From positions 3,302,001-3,366,000 of the forward strand of contig NZ_CP071139.1 of assembly GCF_017639205.1 (NCBI RefSeq): DNA of 64,000 nucleotides. Direction: 5' to 3'. The notes under the pieces are model-generated. The model worked only from the letters and a program-made list of their open reading frames with translations. It had not been told where the DNA came from and did not search any database. Below, one piece after another: positions 1 to 7,681 of the stretch. Numbering within the stretch: position 1 is the stretch's first letter; each line of letters begins with the position of its first letter. The position numbers and the translations under genes were made by a program. Source of the DNA: Streptomyces nojiriensis (GTDB lineage: Bacteria > Actinomycetota > Actinomycetes > Streptomycetales > Streptomycetaceae).

Positions 1-312
1 GGCGGGATCCGCTTCTGCCTGGGCATCTGCTTCGACAACCACTTCCCCCGACTGCCCGGCAGGGGCGCCGTCGACGGCTGCCGGGTCCACCTGGCGAGCT
101 CCCTGTACGGGACGGGCGACGGGATCCACGAGCGCGCCACCGTGTACCCCGGGATCGCGCGCGAGCACGGCCTGTACGTGGTCCTCGCCAACCACGTCGG
201 CCCGGCGGGCCCGTGGACCGGCTGCGGCCGCTCGGCCGTGTGGGCCCCGGGCGGCGCCCTGCTGGCCGAGGCGGACGACCGTACGCCCTCGGTGGTCACC
301 GCCTCGGTGTGA
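1..312 (+). CDS. Carbon-nitrogen hydrolase (nitrilase superfamily), 3' part
   Basis: The window opens inside this gene; 103 codons and a TGA stop are visible, so the N-terminal half is missing. The fragment carries GICFD near its start, matching the family motif around the nucleophilic cysteine (probably residue 9 of the fragment), followed by LASSLYGTG and a C-terminal half with VLANHVGP. Family members hydrolyse amide or nitrile bonds; the substrate cannot be told from this piece. The next gene starts 13 bases after the stop, so the two may share a transcript. Confidence 0.75.
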   Translation, partial: GGIRFCLGICFDNHFPRLPGRGAVDGCRVHLASSLYGTGDGIHERATVYPGIAREHGLYVVLANHVGPAGPWTGCGRSAVWAPGGALLAEADDRTPSVVTASV

Positions 313-325
313 TGAGGTGGGCGCC

Positions 326-1048
326 ATGAACGACTTCGAGACGATCACGGTGCCGGAACGCCTCCACGGCTACCCGGGGGTGGCCTTCGGCGGCTACGTG
401 GCGGGCGTACTCGCCGCCCGGGCCGCCGCGAAGGACGTACGGGTGGACTTCCGGCGGCCCGTGCCGACCGGGGCTCCGGTGCGGCTCGCCGCGACCGCGG
501 ACGGCGGCTGCGAGCTGACGGACGGCGAGCTGCTGCTGGCCGCGGCGACGCCGGTCGGGGCGCCCGGTGCCCACTGCCCCGAAGCCCCGTCCTGGGACCT
601 GGCCGCGGCCGCGGCCGAGGCCTTCCGGGCGGACCCGCCGGACGGTCAGCCCGACTGCTTCGGCTGCGGCCTGGACCGGACGCCCGCCACCGGGCTGCGC
701 CTGCACTGCGGTGCGGTGCCGGGTCGCGAGCTGGTCGCCGCGGCCTGGACGCCCGCGCCCGAACTCGGCGGCGCGGACGGGCTGCTGCCGCCCGAGCTGG
801 TGTGGGGCGCGCTGGACTGCCCCGGGAACGCGGCCGGGCGGCTGCTCGACGGCCGCGCGGCCGGTGCGGTCACCGCCGCGCTGGGCGCCCGGCTGCTGCG
901 GCCGGTGCCGGTGGGCGAGGGGCTGATCTCCTACGCCTGGATGGTGTCGTCCTCGGGCCGCAAGTACACCGTGGGCACGGCGCTGGCCACGGCCGACGGC
1001 GAACCGTGCGCCGTCGCCGAGGCGCTGTGGGTGCAGCCGCGCACGTAG
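326..1048 (+). CDS. Hotdog-fold thioesterase-like protein
   Basis: A 240-residue protein of unknown substrate. The stretch CFGCG followed by ATGLRLHCG (about residues 112-128) resembles the C-x-x-C-G...GL signature of PaaI-like hotdog proteins, and HGYPGVAFGGYVAG near residue 13 resembles the hotdog helix region; both points suggest acyl-CoA binding or hydrolysis but do not prove it. I chose ATG 326 because GAGG lies 8 bases upstream; an in-frame GTG at 317 overlaps that ribosome site and is less likely. It is convergent with the HxlR gene, leaving only 4 bases between the stops. Confidence 0.6.
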   Translation: MNDFETITVPERLHGYPGVAFGGYVAGVLAARAAAKDVRVDFRRPVPTGAPVRLAATADGGCELTDGELLLAAATPVGAPGAHCPEAPSWDLAAAAAEAFRADPPDGQPDCFGCGLDRTPATGLRLHCGAVPGRELVAAAWTPAPELGGADGLLPPELVWGALDCPGNAAGRLLDGRAAGAVTAALGARLLRPVPVGEGLISYAWMVSSSGRKYTVGTALATADGEPCAVAEALWVQPRT

Positions 1049-1052
1049 GCGC

Positions 1053-1388
1053 TCACGCGGTTTCGGCCAGCAGGTGCTTGCCGCCCCACGCCCCCAGGGG
1101 TTTCAGGGCCGCGTTCAGGTCCTGGCCCAGCGGGGTCAGGGAGTACTCGACGCGCGGCGGGACCTCCTCGTACACCTCGCGGTGCACGATGCCGTCGGTC
1201 TCCAGCTCGCGCAGCTGCGCGGCGAGCACCTTCTCCGAGATACCGGGGACGAGCCTGCGCAGTTCGCCGAACCGGCGCGGGCGCTGGTCCAGCTCCCACA
1301 GGAGCGACACCTTCCATTTGCCGTCGATCACGGACATCGCCGCGGCGATCCCGCAGTGATCCGCACCGGGCCTCCGTGCCACCGCCAT
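1053..1388 (-). CDS. HxlR-family winged-helix transcriptional regulator
   Basis: The 111 residues match the HxlR (DUF24) family along the full length: an early cysteine in ADHCGI, then KWKVSLLWELDQRPRRFGEL and the helix-turn-helix ending in LRELETDGIVHREVY, followed by the wing and SLTPLGQDLN. Such proteins are dimeric DNA-binding repressors or activators, often thiol-responsive through the N-terminal cysteine (here Cys12). The gene is divergent from the oxidoreductase at 1485, with 96 bases between the start codons, so that enzyme is the likely target (inference). Confidence 0.92.
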   Translation of the reverse strand: MAVARRPGADHCGIAAAMSVIDGKWKVSLLWELDQRPRRFGELRRLVPGISEKVLAAQLRELETDGIVHREVYEEVPPRVEYSLTPLGQDLNAALKPLGAWGGKHLLAETA

Positions 1389-1484
1389 CGCGCACCCTCC
1401 CCACCTGCTCGCTCACCTCGGGGTAACCACCCACTCCGAAGTGCGTACTTGAGCGCCCTGCCGCCTGCCAACAGGCTAAACGCC

Positions 1485-2372
1485 ATGACCGACACCACAG
1501 CACACCGTTCCCTCACCCTCCTCGGCCTCGGCGACATGGGCACCGCCCTCGCCCGCACCTGGCTCGCCGCCGGGCACTCCCCGACCGTCTGGAACCGCAC
1601 CCCCGCCAAGGCCGGGGCGCTGGCCGCCGAAGGGGCCTACGTCGCCGCGACCGCGGCCGACGCGGTCGCCGCGAACACGCTGGTCGTGGTCTGCCTGCTG
1701 GACGACGCCAGCGTCGGCGCCGCCCTGGACGGCATCGACCTGACCGGCAAGGACCTCGTCAACCTCACCACCGGCACCCCGGGCGAGGCGCGCGCCCGCG
1801 CCGCCTGGGCCGCGGAGCGCGGCGCCCGGTACCTGGACGGCGGGATCATGGCCACGCCGACGATGATCGGCGTCCCCGAGGCCGGCGGGTACGTCTTCTA
1901 CAGCGGCTCGCGCGCGCTCTTCGACAGCAGCCGGGCACTCCTGGAGGTCCCGACCGGGTCCCGCTTCGTCGGCGAGGACCCCGGGCACGCGGCCCTGCAC
2001 GACGTGGCGCTGCTCAGCGCGATGTGGGGGATGTTCGCCGGCATCTCGCAGGCCTACGCGCTGACCGAGGGCGAGGACATCGCCCCGAAGGACCTGGCCC
2101 CGCTGCTGTCCGAGTGGCTCGGCGCGATGGGCTTCTTCGTCGGCAACGCCGCCGAGCGGCTGACCTCGCGGGACTTCACCTCGGGGGTGGTGTCCAACCT
2201 GGCCATGCAGGTCGCGGGCAGCGGCACCATGCTGCGCACCGCCGAGGAGCAGGGCGTCAGCGCCGAGCTGATCACCCCGTACGTGGACCTGCTGCACCGG
2301 CGGCTGGCCGCCGATCCGGCCGCGCACGGCGGGGAGGACACGACGGGGGCCATCCTGCTGCTGAAGCGGTAG
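1485..2372 (+). CDS. NAD(P)-binding 6-phosphogluconate dehydrogenase-like oxidoreductase (imine reductase type)
   Basis: A 295-residue cytosolic enzyme. LLGLGDMGTALARTWL (residues 11-26) is the Rossmann dinucleotide-binding motif, and VWNRTPAK (about 34-41) is the segment that usually selects NADP. The C-terminal helical half resembles imine reductases and beta-hydroxyacid dehydrogenases. I see no conserved catalytic lysine of the hydroxyacid type, so imine reductase-like is the safer label; the substrate is unknown. The long upstream ORF is not the gene: ATG 1485 starts the conserved fold. Divergent from the HxlR regulator. Confidence 0.85.
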   Translation: MTDTTAHRSLTLLGLGDMGTALARTWLAAGHSPTVWNRTPAKAGALAAEGAYVAATAADAVAANTLVVVCLLDDASVGAALDGIDLTGKDLVNLTTGTPGEARARAAWAAERGARYLDGGIMATPTMIGVPEAGGYVFYSGSRALFDSSRALLEVPTGSRFVGEDPGHAALHDVALLSAMWGMFAGISQAYALTEGEDIAPKDLAPLLSEWLGAMGFFVGNAAERLTSRDFTSGVVSNLAMQVAGSGTMLRTAEEQGVSAELITPYVDLLHRRLAADPAAHGGEDTTGAILLLKR

Positions 2373-2393
2373 GCGGCTACCGGAGGCCTGTGG

Positions 2394-3194
2394 CTACGAG
2401 TACGCGGGCGGCGGCGGTCCGAAGCCCGCGGGGGTGGTTTCGGGGGCCGGAGCCTCGTCGCTGCGCATGAGGTCACGTGCCATGAGGGTGGCCCCGGCCA
2501 CCGCGCCCGGCATCAGGAACACCGCGACGAGCGGCACCAGGAACGCCAGCACCAGCGGCACCCCGAAGCCCAGCACCAGCATCCGCCGCGAGCGCAGCAG
2601 CTCCAGCCGGTCGGGCAGCTCCACCTTGCGCCGCTGCAGGGCCACGGCGGTGAGCTCCTGGGTCAGGAAGTACCCGGAGACGCAGAAGCCGAGCACCGGG
2701 ATCACCGTCTGCCCGATCACCGGGATGAAACCGAGGACGAAGAGCAGGATCCCGTACAGCAGGACCCGTACGAGCACCTTCACGCTGTCCCGGGCCGAGA
2801 CCCACAGCTCCAGCCAGAGCGGGAGCCCCGACCGCGGCACGTCGCCGCCCTCGCTGCGGTCGACCTGCTCGGAGAGGGACTCGTAGAACGGCTGGCCGAT
2901 CAGCAGGGTCACGGCGGTGAAGGTGATCACCGCGAGGAAGAGCCCCAGGCCGAAGAACAGGGCGGTCAGGAAGCCGCGGAAGAGCGAGAGCCAGGGCGCG
3001 GACCAGTCGTCGGCGAAGGGGGTGGCCCAGGCGGTCAGGTCGTCGGCTCCGTAGCCGAGCCCGATCAGGGCGCCGGCGTAGAGGACGAGCGCGACGAGCC
3101 CGGGCAGCAGCCCGAAGCCCAGCCACCGGCCGTGGCCGAACACCCATCGCTGTCCGGCCAGCAGATACCGGAAGCCCCCCGCAAGATCACGCAT
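2394..3194 (-). CDS. EI24 domain-containing membrane protein (CysZ-like)
   Basis: A 266-residue integral membrane protein with four or more hydrophobic segments (roughly residues 27-50, 72-105, 140-165 and 205-230) and the pattern of the EI24/CysZ family, including FYESLSEQVD between segments. CysZ proteins are sulfate channels in some bacteria, but actinobacterial homologues have no assigned substrate. The tail is rich in proline and glycine and is probably cytosolic. The start codon lies only 14 bases beyond the ohr terminator hairpin, so its own promoter must overlap that hairpin or it relies on read-through. Confidence 0.85.
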   Translation of the reverse strand: MRDLAGGFRYLLAGQRWVFGHGRWLGFGLLPGLVALVLYAGALIGLGYGADDLTAWATPFADDWSAPWLSLFRGFLTALFFGLGLFLAVITFTAVTLLIGQPFYESLSEQVDRSEGGDVPRSGLPLWLELWVSARDSVKVLVRVLLYGILLFVLGFIPVIGQTVIPVLGFCVSGYFLTQELTAVALQRRKVELPDRLELLRSRRMLVLGFGVPLVLAFLVPLVAVFLMPGAVAGATLMARDLMRSDEAPAPETTPAGFGPPPPAYS

Positions 3195-3208
3195 GGGGCC
3201 AGTTTACG

Positions 3209-3244
3209 GCGAAGGCCGCACCCCGGTCGGGGTGCGGCCTTCGC
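3209..3244 (-). terminator. Intrinsic terminator after ohr
   Basis: A perfect 16-bp stem (3209-3224 with 3229-3244) around a GGTC loop. It begins 15 bases past the ohr stop on the minus strand. No U-run follows, which is usual in Streptomyces. Confidence 0.8.
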
Positions 3245-3259
3245 GCTGCGAGCGCCGGA

Positions 3260-3682
3260 TCAGACGGCGAGCTCGACGGTGATGTTGCCGCGGGTGGCCT
3301 TGGAGTACGGGCAGACCTCGTGGGCCTTCTCGATGAGCTCCTTGGCGGTGGCGGCGTCCACGTTCGGGATCACGGCGGAGATCTTGACGATCAGGCCGAA
3401 GCCCTCGTCGTTCTTGCCGATGCCGACCTCGGCGGTGACCGTGGAGCCGGAGATGTCGGCGTTCACGTTCTTCGCGACGACGCCCAGGGCGCCCTGGAAG
3501 CAGGCGCTGTAGCCGGCGGCGAACAGCTGCTCCGGGTTGGTACCGGCGCCGCTGCCACCGAGCTCCTTCGGCGGGTTCACGACGACGTCGAGCTGGCCGT
3601 CGTTGGTGGCGACGCGACCGTCACGGCCGTTCTCGGCGGTGGCGACAGCGGTGTAGGCGACGTCGGACTGCTGGATGGACAT
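3260..3682 (-). CDS. ohr: Organic hydroperoxide resistance protein Ohr
   Basis: A 140-residue peroxidase of the Ohr/OsmC family. It reduces organic and fatty-acid hydroperoxides in the cytosol using two cysteines: Cys61 in YSACFQGALG and Cys124 in HEVCPYSKATRG, both intact. Length and both motifs are standard for Ohr rather than OsmC. A GGAGGA ribosome site lies just upstream of the ATG. A MarR-type regulator gene lies about 1.2 kb away at 4865; it may be an OhrR-like sensor, but an oxidoreductase gene lies between, so that link is only inferred. Confidence 0.95.
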   Translation of the reverse strand: MSIQQSDVAYTAVATAENGRDGRVATNDGQLDVVVNPPKELGGSGAGTNPEQLFAAGYSACFQGALGVVAKNVNADISGSTVTAEVGIGKNDEGFGLIVKISAVIPNVDAATAKELIEKAHEVCPYSKATRGNITVELAV

Positions 3683-3746
3683 AAAGGAAAATCCTCCTGG
3701 TAATCGCCGTGAGTCGCGCCCACGATCACGACGGTGTGCAGTGAGC

Positions 3747-4769
3747 CTAACCGGTGAAGGAAACGATCATCTTTCCGGTGTTCTCGCCGCGCAGCATGCC
3801 GAGGAAGGCGGAGGTGGCGTTCTCGACGCCCTCGACGACCGTCTCGTCGTACCGCAGCTCGCCGGAGCGCAGCCATCCGGCGACGTCCTGGACGAACTGC
3901 TGCTGCAGCCCGTTGTGGTCGTTGACGAGGATGCCCTGCAGGCGCAGGCGCTTGCCGATGACCTGCATCAGGTTGCGCGGACCGGGGGCGGCCTCGGTGT
4001 CGTTGTAACCGGCGATCGCACCGCACAGGGTGGCCCGGCCGTTCACCTTCATCGAGGAGATGGCGGCCTCCAGGTGGTCGCCGCCGACGTTGTCGAAGTA
4101 GACGTCGATGCCCTCGGGGGCCGCGGCCGGCAGCTGCTCGGCGACGGGGCCGTTCTTGTAGTTGAAGGCGGCGTCGAAGCCGTACTTCTCCGTGAGCAGC
4201 GTCACCTTCTCGTCCGAGCCGGCGGAGCCGATCACGCGGGAGGCGCCCTTGATCCTGGCGAACTGGCCGACGAGGCTGCCGACGGCACCGGCGGCGCCGG
4301 AGACGAAGACGGAGTCGCCCTCCTTGAAGGAGGCGACCTCGAAGAGTCCGGCGTAGGCGGTCAGGCCCGGCATGCCGAGGACGCCGAGGTAGGCGGAGAG
4401 CGGGGCGAGCGAGGCGTCCACCTTCACGGCGTGCGCGGCGTCGAGGTCCGCGTACTCGCGCCAGCCGAAGGGGTGCAGGACGTGATCGCCGACGGCGAAG
4501 CCCTCGGCGGCGGAGGCGACGATCTCGCCGACCGCGCCGCCCTGCATCGGCTCGTCCAGCTGGAACGGCGGGATGTACGACTTCACGTCGTTCATCCGGC
4601 CGCGCATGTAGGGGTCCACGGACATGTACAGATTGCGCACGAGGATCCGGCCGGCGGCGGGCTCGGCGGACACGGGCACCTCGCGCAGCGCGAAGTCCTC
4701 GGCGACGGGCCAGCCCTGCGGGCGACGGACGAGGTGCCACTCGCGGCTGACGGCGGGGATCTGGGACAT
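3747..4769 (-). CDS. NADP-dependent medium-chain oxidoreductase (CurA/prostaglandin reductase type)
   Basis: A 340-residue zinc-independent member of the MDR superfamily. YMSVDPYMRGRM, LGMPGLTAYAGL and the nucleotide-binding motif SGAAGAVGSLVGQFA match the YncB/CurA/leukotriene B4 dehydrogenase subgroup, which reduces double bonds of alpha,beta-unsaturated ketones with NADPH. I chose ATG 4769, where AGGAG sits 7 bases upstream, over the longer ORF from 4835. It is divergent from the MarR gene at 4865 and the intergenic palindrome suggests direct control by that regulator. Confidence 0.9.
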   Translation of the reverse strand: MSQIPAVSREWHLVRRPQGWPVAEDFALREVPVSAEPAAGRILVRNLYMSVDPYMRGRMNDVKSYIPPFQLDEPMQGGAVGEIVASAAEGFAVGDHVLHPFGWREYADLDAAHAVKVDASLAPLSAYLGVLGMPGLTAYAGLFEVASFKEGDSVFVSGAAGAVGSLVGQFARIKGASRVIGSAGSDEKVTLLTEKYGFDAAFNYKNGPVAEQLPAAAPEGIDVYFDNVGGDHLEAAISSMKVNGRATLCGAIAGYNDTEAAPGPRNLMQVIGKRLRLQGILVNDHNGLQQQFVQDVAGWLRSGELRYDETVVEGVENATSAFLGMLRGENTGKMIVSFTG

Positions 4770-4793
4770 GCGGCGCTCCTGGTCAGAACGAAA

Positions 4794-4814
4794 TTGCTTC
4801 ACTAGGTGAAACAA
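4794..4814. promoter_or_regulatory. MarR-type operator between divergent genes
   Basis: A 21-bp inverted repeat with arms TTGnTTCAC and GTGAAnCAA around a TAG centre, with a perfect inner 13-bp element. It lies in the 95-base gap between the oxidoreductase start (4769) and the marR start (4865), where an autoregulating MarR dimer would be expected to bind. A weaker second palindrome, ATTT...AAAT, covers 4829-4849. Confidence 0.6.
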
Positions 4815-4864
4815 CCATGCGCCTAGATATTTCATGTTGTCAAGTAAATGGGTACGCTGGTTCC

Positions 4865-5287
4865 ATGCCCAGTCGTCGCGTAGACCCAGTGACCATCGAA
4901 GTCGTCGAGCTCATCGCCGACGTCGTGGCCCGCTATCACACGGAGTACGAGCACGCGGCCGCCAGCCACCAGCTCACCGGCGCCCAGGCCAAGGTGCTGA
5001 ACATGCTCTCCCTGGAGCCCATGCCGATGCGGCGCATCGCGCTGAAGCTGCGGTGCGAGCCCTCGAACGTGACCGGCATCGTCGACCGCCTGGAGACCCG
5101 CGGCCTGGTCGAGCGCCGGCCGGACCCGGCGGACCGCCGGGTGAAGCTGGCCGCCCCCACCGAGGAGGGCACGCTGACCGCGGAGCGGCTGCGCGAGTCG
5201 CTGGACTTCGCCCGCGAACCGCTGGCCGGGCTGTCCACGGAGGAACGGACGGTCCTGCGGGACCTCCTCAGGCGCATGCTGGCCTGA
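4865..5287 (+). CDS. MarR-family transcriptional regulator
   Basis: A 140-residue dimeric winged-helix regulator. The HTH lies in PMRRIALKLRCEPSNVTGIVDRL (about residues 53-75), followed by the wing RRPDPADRRVKL that is the hallmark of the family. I chose ATG 4865 over the ORF start at 4817, which would lie within the promoter. There is no obvious redox cysteine at the N terminus; the only cysteine is in the HTH (RCEPSN). It probably represses itself and the divergent oxidoreductase through the palindrome at 4794-4814. Confidence 0.92.
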   Translation: MPSRRVDPVTIEVVELIADVVARYHTEYEHAAASHQLTGAQAKVLNMLSLEPMPMRRIALKLRCEPSNVTGIVDRLETRGLVERRPDPADRRVKLAAPTEEGTLTAERLRESLDFAREPLAGLSTEERTVLRDLLRRMLA

Positions 5288-5408
5288 CGCCACCGACGGG
5301 CCCGGGCCGGCCCTGCCCGACGGCTCCCCCGTCCGGGTCTCCACCGCCCCGCTCACGGCCTGGCGGACGGTCTGGGTCGCCGCGTGGATCGTCGGGCGCT
5401 TCCCCTAG
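5286..5408 (+). pseudogene. Possible remnant of the 3' end of a lost gene
   Basis: A start-less open frame runs from the end of marR to a TAG at 5406-5408. The last 30 codons all end in G or C and read LTAWRTVWVAAWIVGRFP at the end, which looks like a membrane-protein C terminus. No start codon or ribosome site precedes it, so I read it as a decayed fragment; chance cannot be excluded in DNA this GC-rich. Confidence 0.25.
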
Positions 5409-6130
5409 AACCAGCCGCAGAAGATCCAGCAGTCCTTGGTCGGCGAGGGTGAGGGCGTGGGCGTCGGGGGCGGCGGGGGTGACGGTGCCTGCGTGCCCCG
5501 GGAGCCGCTGGGCGACGGCTTCCCCGACGCGGTTCCTCCTGCGGACGACCCCGGGCCGGGGGTACGGGACGCCGGGCCCGAAGTCGCCGGGGCGGGGGCG
5601 GACGAGGCCGGACCCGGCTGCGCGACGCTCCCGGAAGGCGCCGCGGCACCGGTCTTCTTCGTACCCGCGACGGTGGCCTTCGCCGTGGACTTCCCGGGCC
5701 CCGTGGGCGCACCGGCCGTCGGGGCGTCGGGCAGCGGGGCGGGCTGCTGCGGGCCGTCGTCGGTCAGCACCACCGTCGCGGCCCGGTCGGTGCGCTCCCC
5801 GTCGGTGGCCATGCGGGCCACCGCCATGGAGCCGCCGACCGCGATCAGCAGGCCGAGCGAGAGCGACAGCACGGTCCGGCGGCGGCGCCGGTGCGTGACC
5901 CGGCGGCGGGCACCGGCGCGCCGCTCGTTCGGCGCGGACAGGACGACGACCGAGTCGGCGAAGACCTCGGCCAGTGCGGTCGGCGGTGCGGGGGCGGGCG
6001 GCTCGGCGGCGGTCACGGCGGCCGGCGCGGCACCGGACGCGGTGGGTATCAGGTACTCGGCGGGGGTTCCGCATCCGGCGCACGCCAGTGCGCCGTTGAG
6101 GTGCCTCCGGCAGGCGTGGCAATAGTTCAT
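5405..6130 (-). CDS. SCO2400-like zinc-ribbon membrane protein
   Basis: A 241-residue protein. The N terminus has a compact zinc ribbon (Cys4, Cys7, Cys17, Cys20 in YCHACRRHLNGALACAGCG). A basic run (RRRRR, about 81-85) precedes one membrane segment (about 86-105), and the C-terminal 120 residues are rich in Pro, Ala, Ser and Thr. The very end, DCWIFCGWF, has two cysteines among aromatic residues. The topology suggests a cytosolic zinc ribbon with an extracytoplasmic tail. I recall the same opening in Streptomyces SCO2400; no function is known to me. Confidence 0.75.
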   Translation of the reverse strand: MNYCHACRRHLNGALACAGCGTPAEYLIPTASGAAPAAVTAAEPPAPAPPTALAEVFADSVVVLSAPNERRAGARRRVTHRRRRRTVLSLSLGLLIAVGGSMAVARMATDGERTDRAATVVLTDDGPQQPAPLPDAPTAGAPTGPGKSTAKATVAGTKKTGAAAPSGSVAQPGPASSAPAPATSGPASRTPGPGSSAGGTASGKPSPSGSRGTQAPSPPPPPTPTPSPSPTKDCWIFCGWF

Positions 6131-6208
6131 GGCGCCCGCAGGCTACGTGGTCTGCGGCAACATCCGGATCCCGAGAACGTAAGGATCCTGTGTGGAATCG
6201 TTCCCTCC

Positions 6209-6778
6209 ATGACATCTTTCGGGCCGACCGGATTCCAGTTGGTGCTCTTGCGGCGGATGGCCGACTTCCAGCCGGACCTTGCCGACGAGGCCCGCCGCCG
6301 ACTGGGTGCCTCGCTCGCGGACCAGCGGGAGGCGAACAAGCGCTGGCAGGCGATGGCGCGGTCGCCCCGCTCCCGCGGGGCGCTGGCCCGGTACCGGTCG
6401 GTGCTCGGCCCGCCGGAGTCCGCCGAGCACCGCACGATCGGCGATCTGGAGTGCGAGGCCCTGCTGTGGCCGCTGCCGCTCTGGCCGGACCTGCGCTTCG
6501 AGGTGCTGGCCGCACCGGACGGGGCCGTGTGGAACGAGTGGCTGGTGCGGGCCCCGGGCGCGCCGGGGCCCGTACTGGAGTCGCCGGACGATCTGCGGCC
6601 CTGGTCGGCGACGGTCGACGAGGTCGCGCGGGCCTTCGCCCCGGTCCGGCCGATGGAGGGCACCGCGCCGACCCGCTGGCGCCTGGCCTTCGCCGCGAAG
6701 GGGCGGCCCTGCGTGGCGGAGTTCACCTACGGCCTGCTGCAGCGGTTCTCCCTGGCCGAGGGGGAGGACACGGCCTAG
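6209..6778 (+). CDS. Conserved hypothetical protein
   Basis: A soluble 189-residue protein with no signal peptide, membrane segment or motif I can name. It is rich in Trp and Arg and has normal codon use for the window, so it is very probably a real gene. I chose ATG 6209, where the sequence starts to look protein-like, rather than the ORF start at 5891, which lies inside the gene on the other strand. Its stop overlaps the stop of the convergent lipase gene by 4 bases. I see no ribosome site directly upstream of the ATG. Confidence 0.65.
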   Translation: MTSFGPTGFQLVLLRRMADFQPDLADEARRRLGASLADQREANKRWQAMARSPRSRGALARYRSVLGPPESAEHRTIGDLECEALLWPLPLWPDLRFEVLAAPDGAVWNEWLVRAPGAPGPVLESPDDLRPWSATVDEVARAFAPVRPMEGTAPTRWRLAFAAKGRPCVAEFTYGLLQRFSLAEGEDTA

Positions 6779-7470
6779 GAAGAGAGGAAGGCGCGGACCC
6801 CGGCCGAGGTGGCGTCGTCGCCGAGCAGGTCGTTGTGTCCCAGGCAGCCGACCGGCGTGTTGGCGGCTCCGGTCAGCGGGACGCTGTCGTCCGGGTTGAC
6901 GACCTCGTCGCAGTTCGACCAGAAGGTCGCGTACTTCACCGCGCCCGGGGTCTCGTCCCCGCTGTTCAGGTTCTTCACCACGTACGACCCCGGGGTCATG
7001 TCCCGGCACGCCTGGTCCCACAGCGCGCAGGCCCAGGCGGTGGAGGTGCCGCGGTTGGGTCCGGCCAGCGAGACCCAGTGGTCCACGGCGGCCGCGCCGC
7101 CGCCGAACTTGACGTACCAGCGGCTGACCAGCGAGCCGAAGGAGTGCGCGACGACGTCGACCCGGGCGGCGCCGGTCTCCCGGCGGACCTGGTCGACGTA
7201 GGCGCCGAGCCGCCCGGCGAGGACCTCGTTGACCGACTGGTGGGTGTCGTAGCCGAAGGAGAAGAGCTCCGCGTCGCTGTACCCGGCGGCCCTCAGGTCC
7301 GCGCGCAGGGCTCCCCAGACACCCGGATCGGCGTTGTAGCCGTGCACGAGGACCACCGGATGGCGGGCGGAGGAGGCACGGGCCGGGGAGGCCGCCGGCA
7401 GCGCGAGGCACAGCGTCAGGAGTGCCAGGAGCACCGGGAGCGCCTGGAGTCTCTGTCGGGCCGTCAGCAT
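6775..7470 (-). CDS. Secreted lipase/esterase (alpha/beta hydrolase)
   Basis: 231 residues beginning with an export signal (basic start, hydrophobic run about residues 10-25, Ala-rich cleavage region). VLVHGYNADPGVWG is the oxyanion-hole region. The nucleophile elbow is AHSFGS, an A-x-S-x-G variant of GxSxG also found in secreted bacterial lipases. The other triad members are plausibly Asp in PDDSVPL and His in LGHNDLL. Two cysteines in the C-terminal third may pair. It probably hydrolyses triacylglycerol or other esters outside the cell; the substrate is untested. Confidence 0.85.
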   Translation of the reverse strand: MLTARQRLQALPVLLALLTLCLALPAASPARASSARHPVVLVHGYNADPGVWGALRADLRAAGYSDAELFSFGYDTHQSVNEVLAGRLGAYVDQVRRETGAARVDVVAHSFGSLVSRWYVKFGGGAAAVDHWVSLAGPNRGTSTAWACALWDQACRDMTPGSYVVKNLNSGDETPGAVKYATFWSNCDEVVNPDDSVPLTGAANTPVGCLGHNDLLGDDATSAGVRAFLSS

Positions 7471-7681
7471 CGGGTCCCCTTTACCTTGTTACGCGCGAGT
7501 AGCGCGTGCGGTGGGCGCATGGTGCTGCCTGTCGGTACAGAAATCCACCCCCATGCAGCCTCGACACACCCCCGGCCGGAGCAGCCCAACGGGCCATAAG
7601 ACCGAATTGCCCGCGATGATATGAAAAGTGGCCGACACTTCCGTCGGTCCTCTAGCGTCAGCGCTCCCGGGAGGATCTGCC

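Noticed and set aside
1423..1448. Possible HxlR operator with CACT and AGTG half-sites and outer GTA/TAC.
   Set aside because: The outer and inner parts do not share a centre of symmetry, leaving only 4-bp arms.
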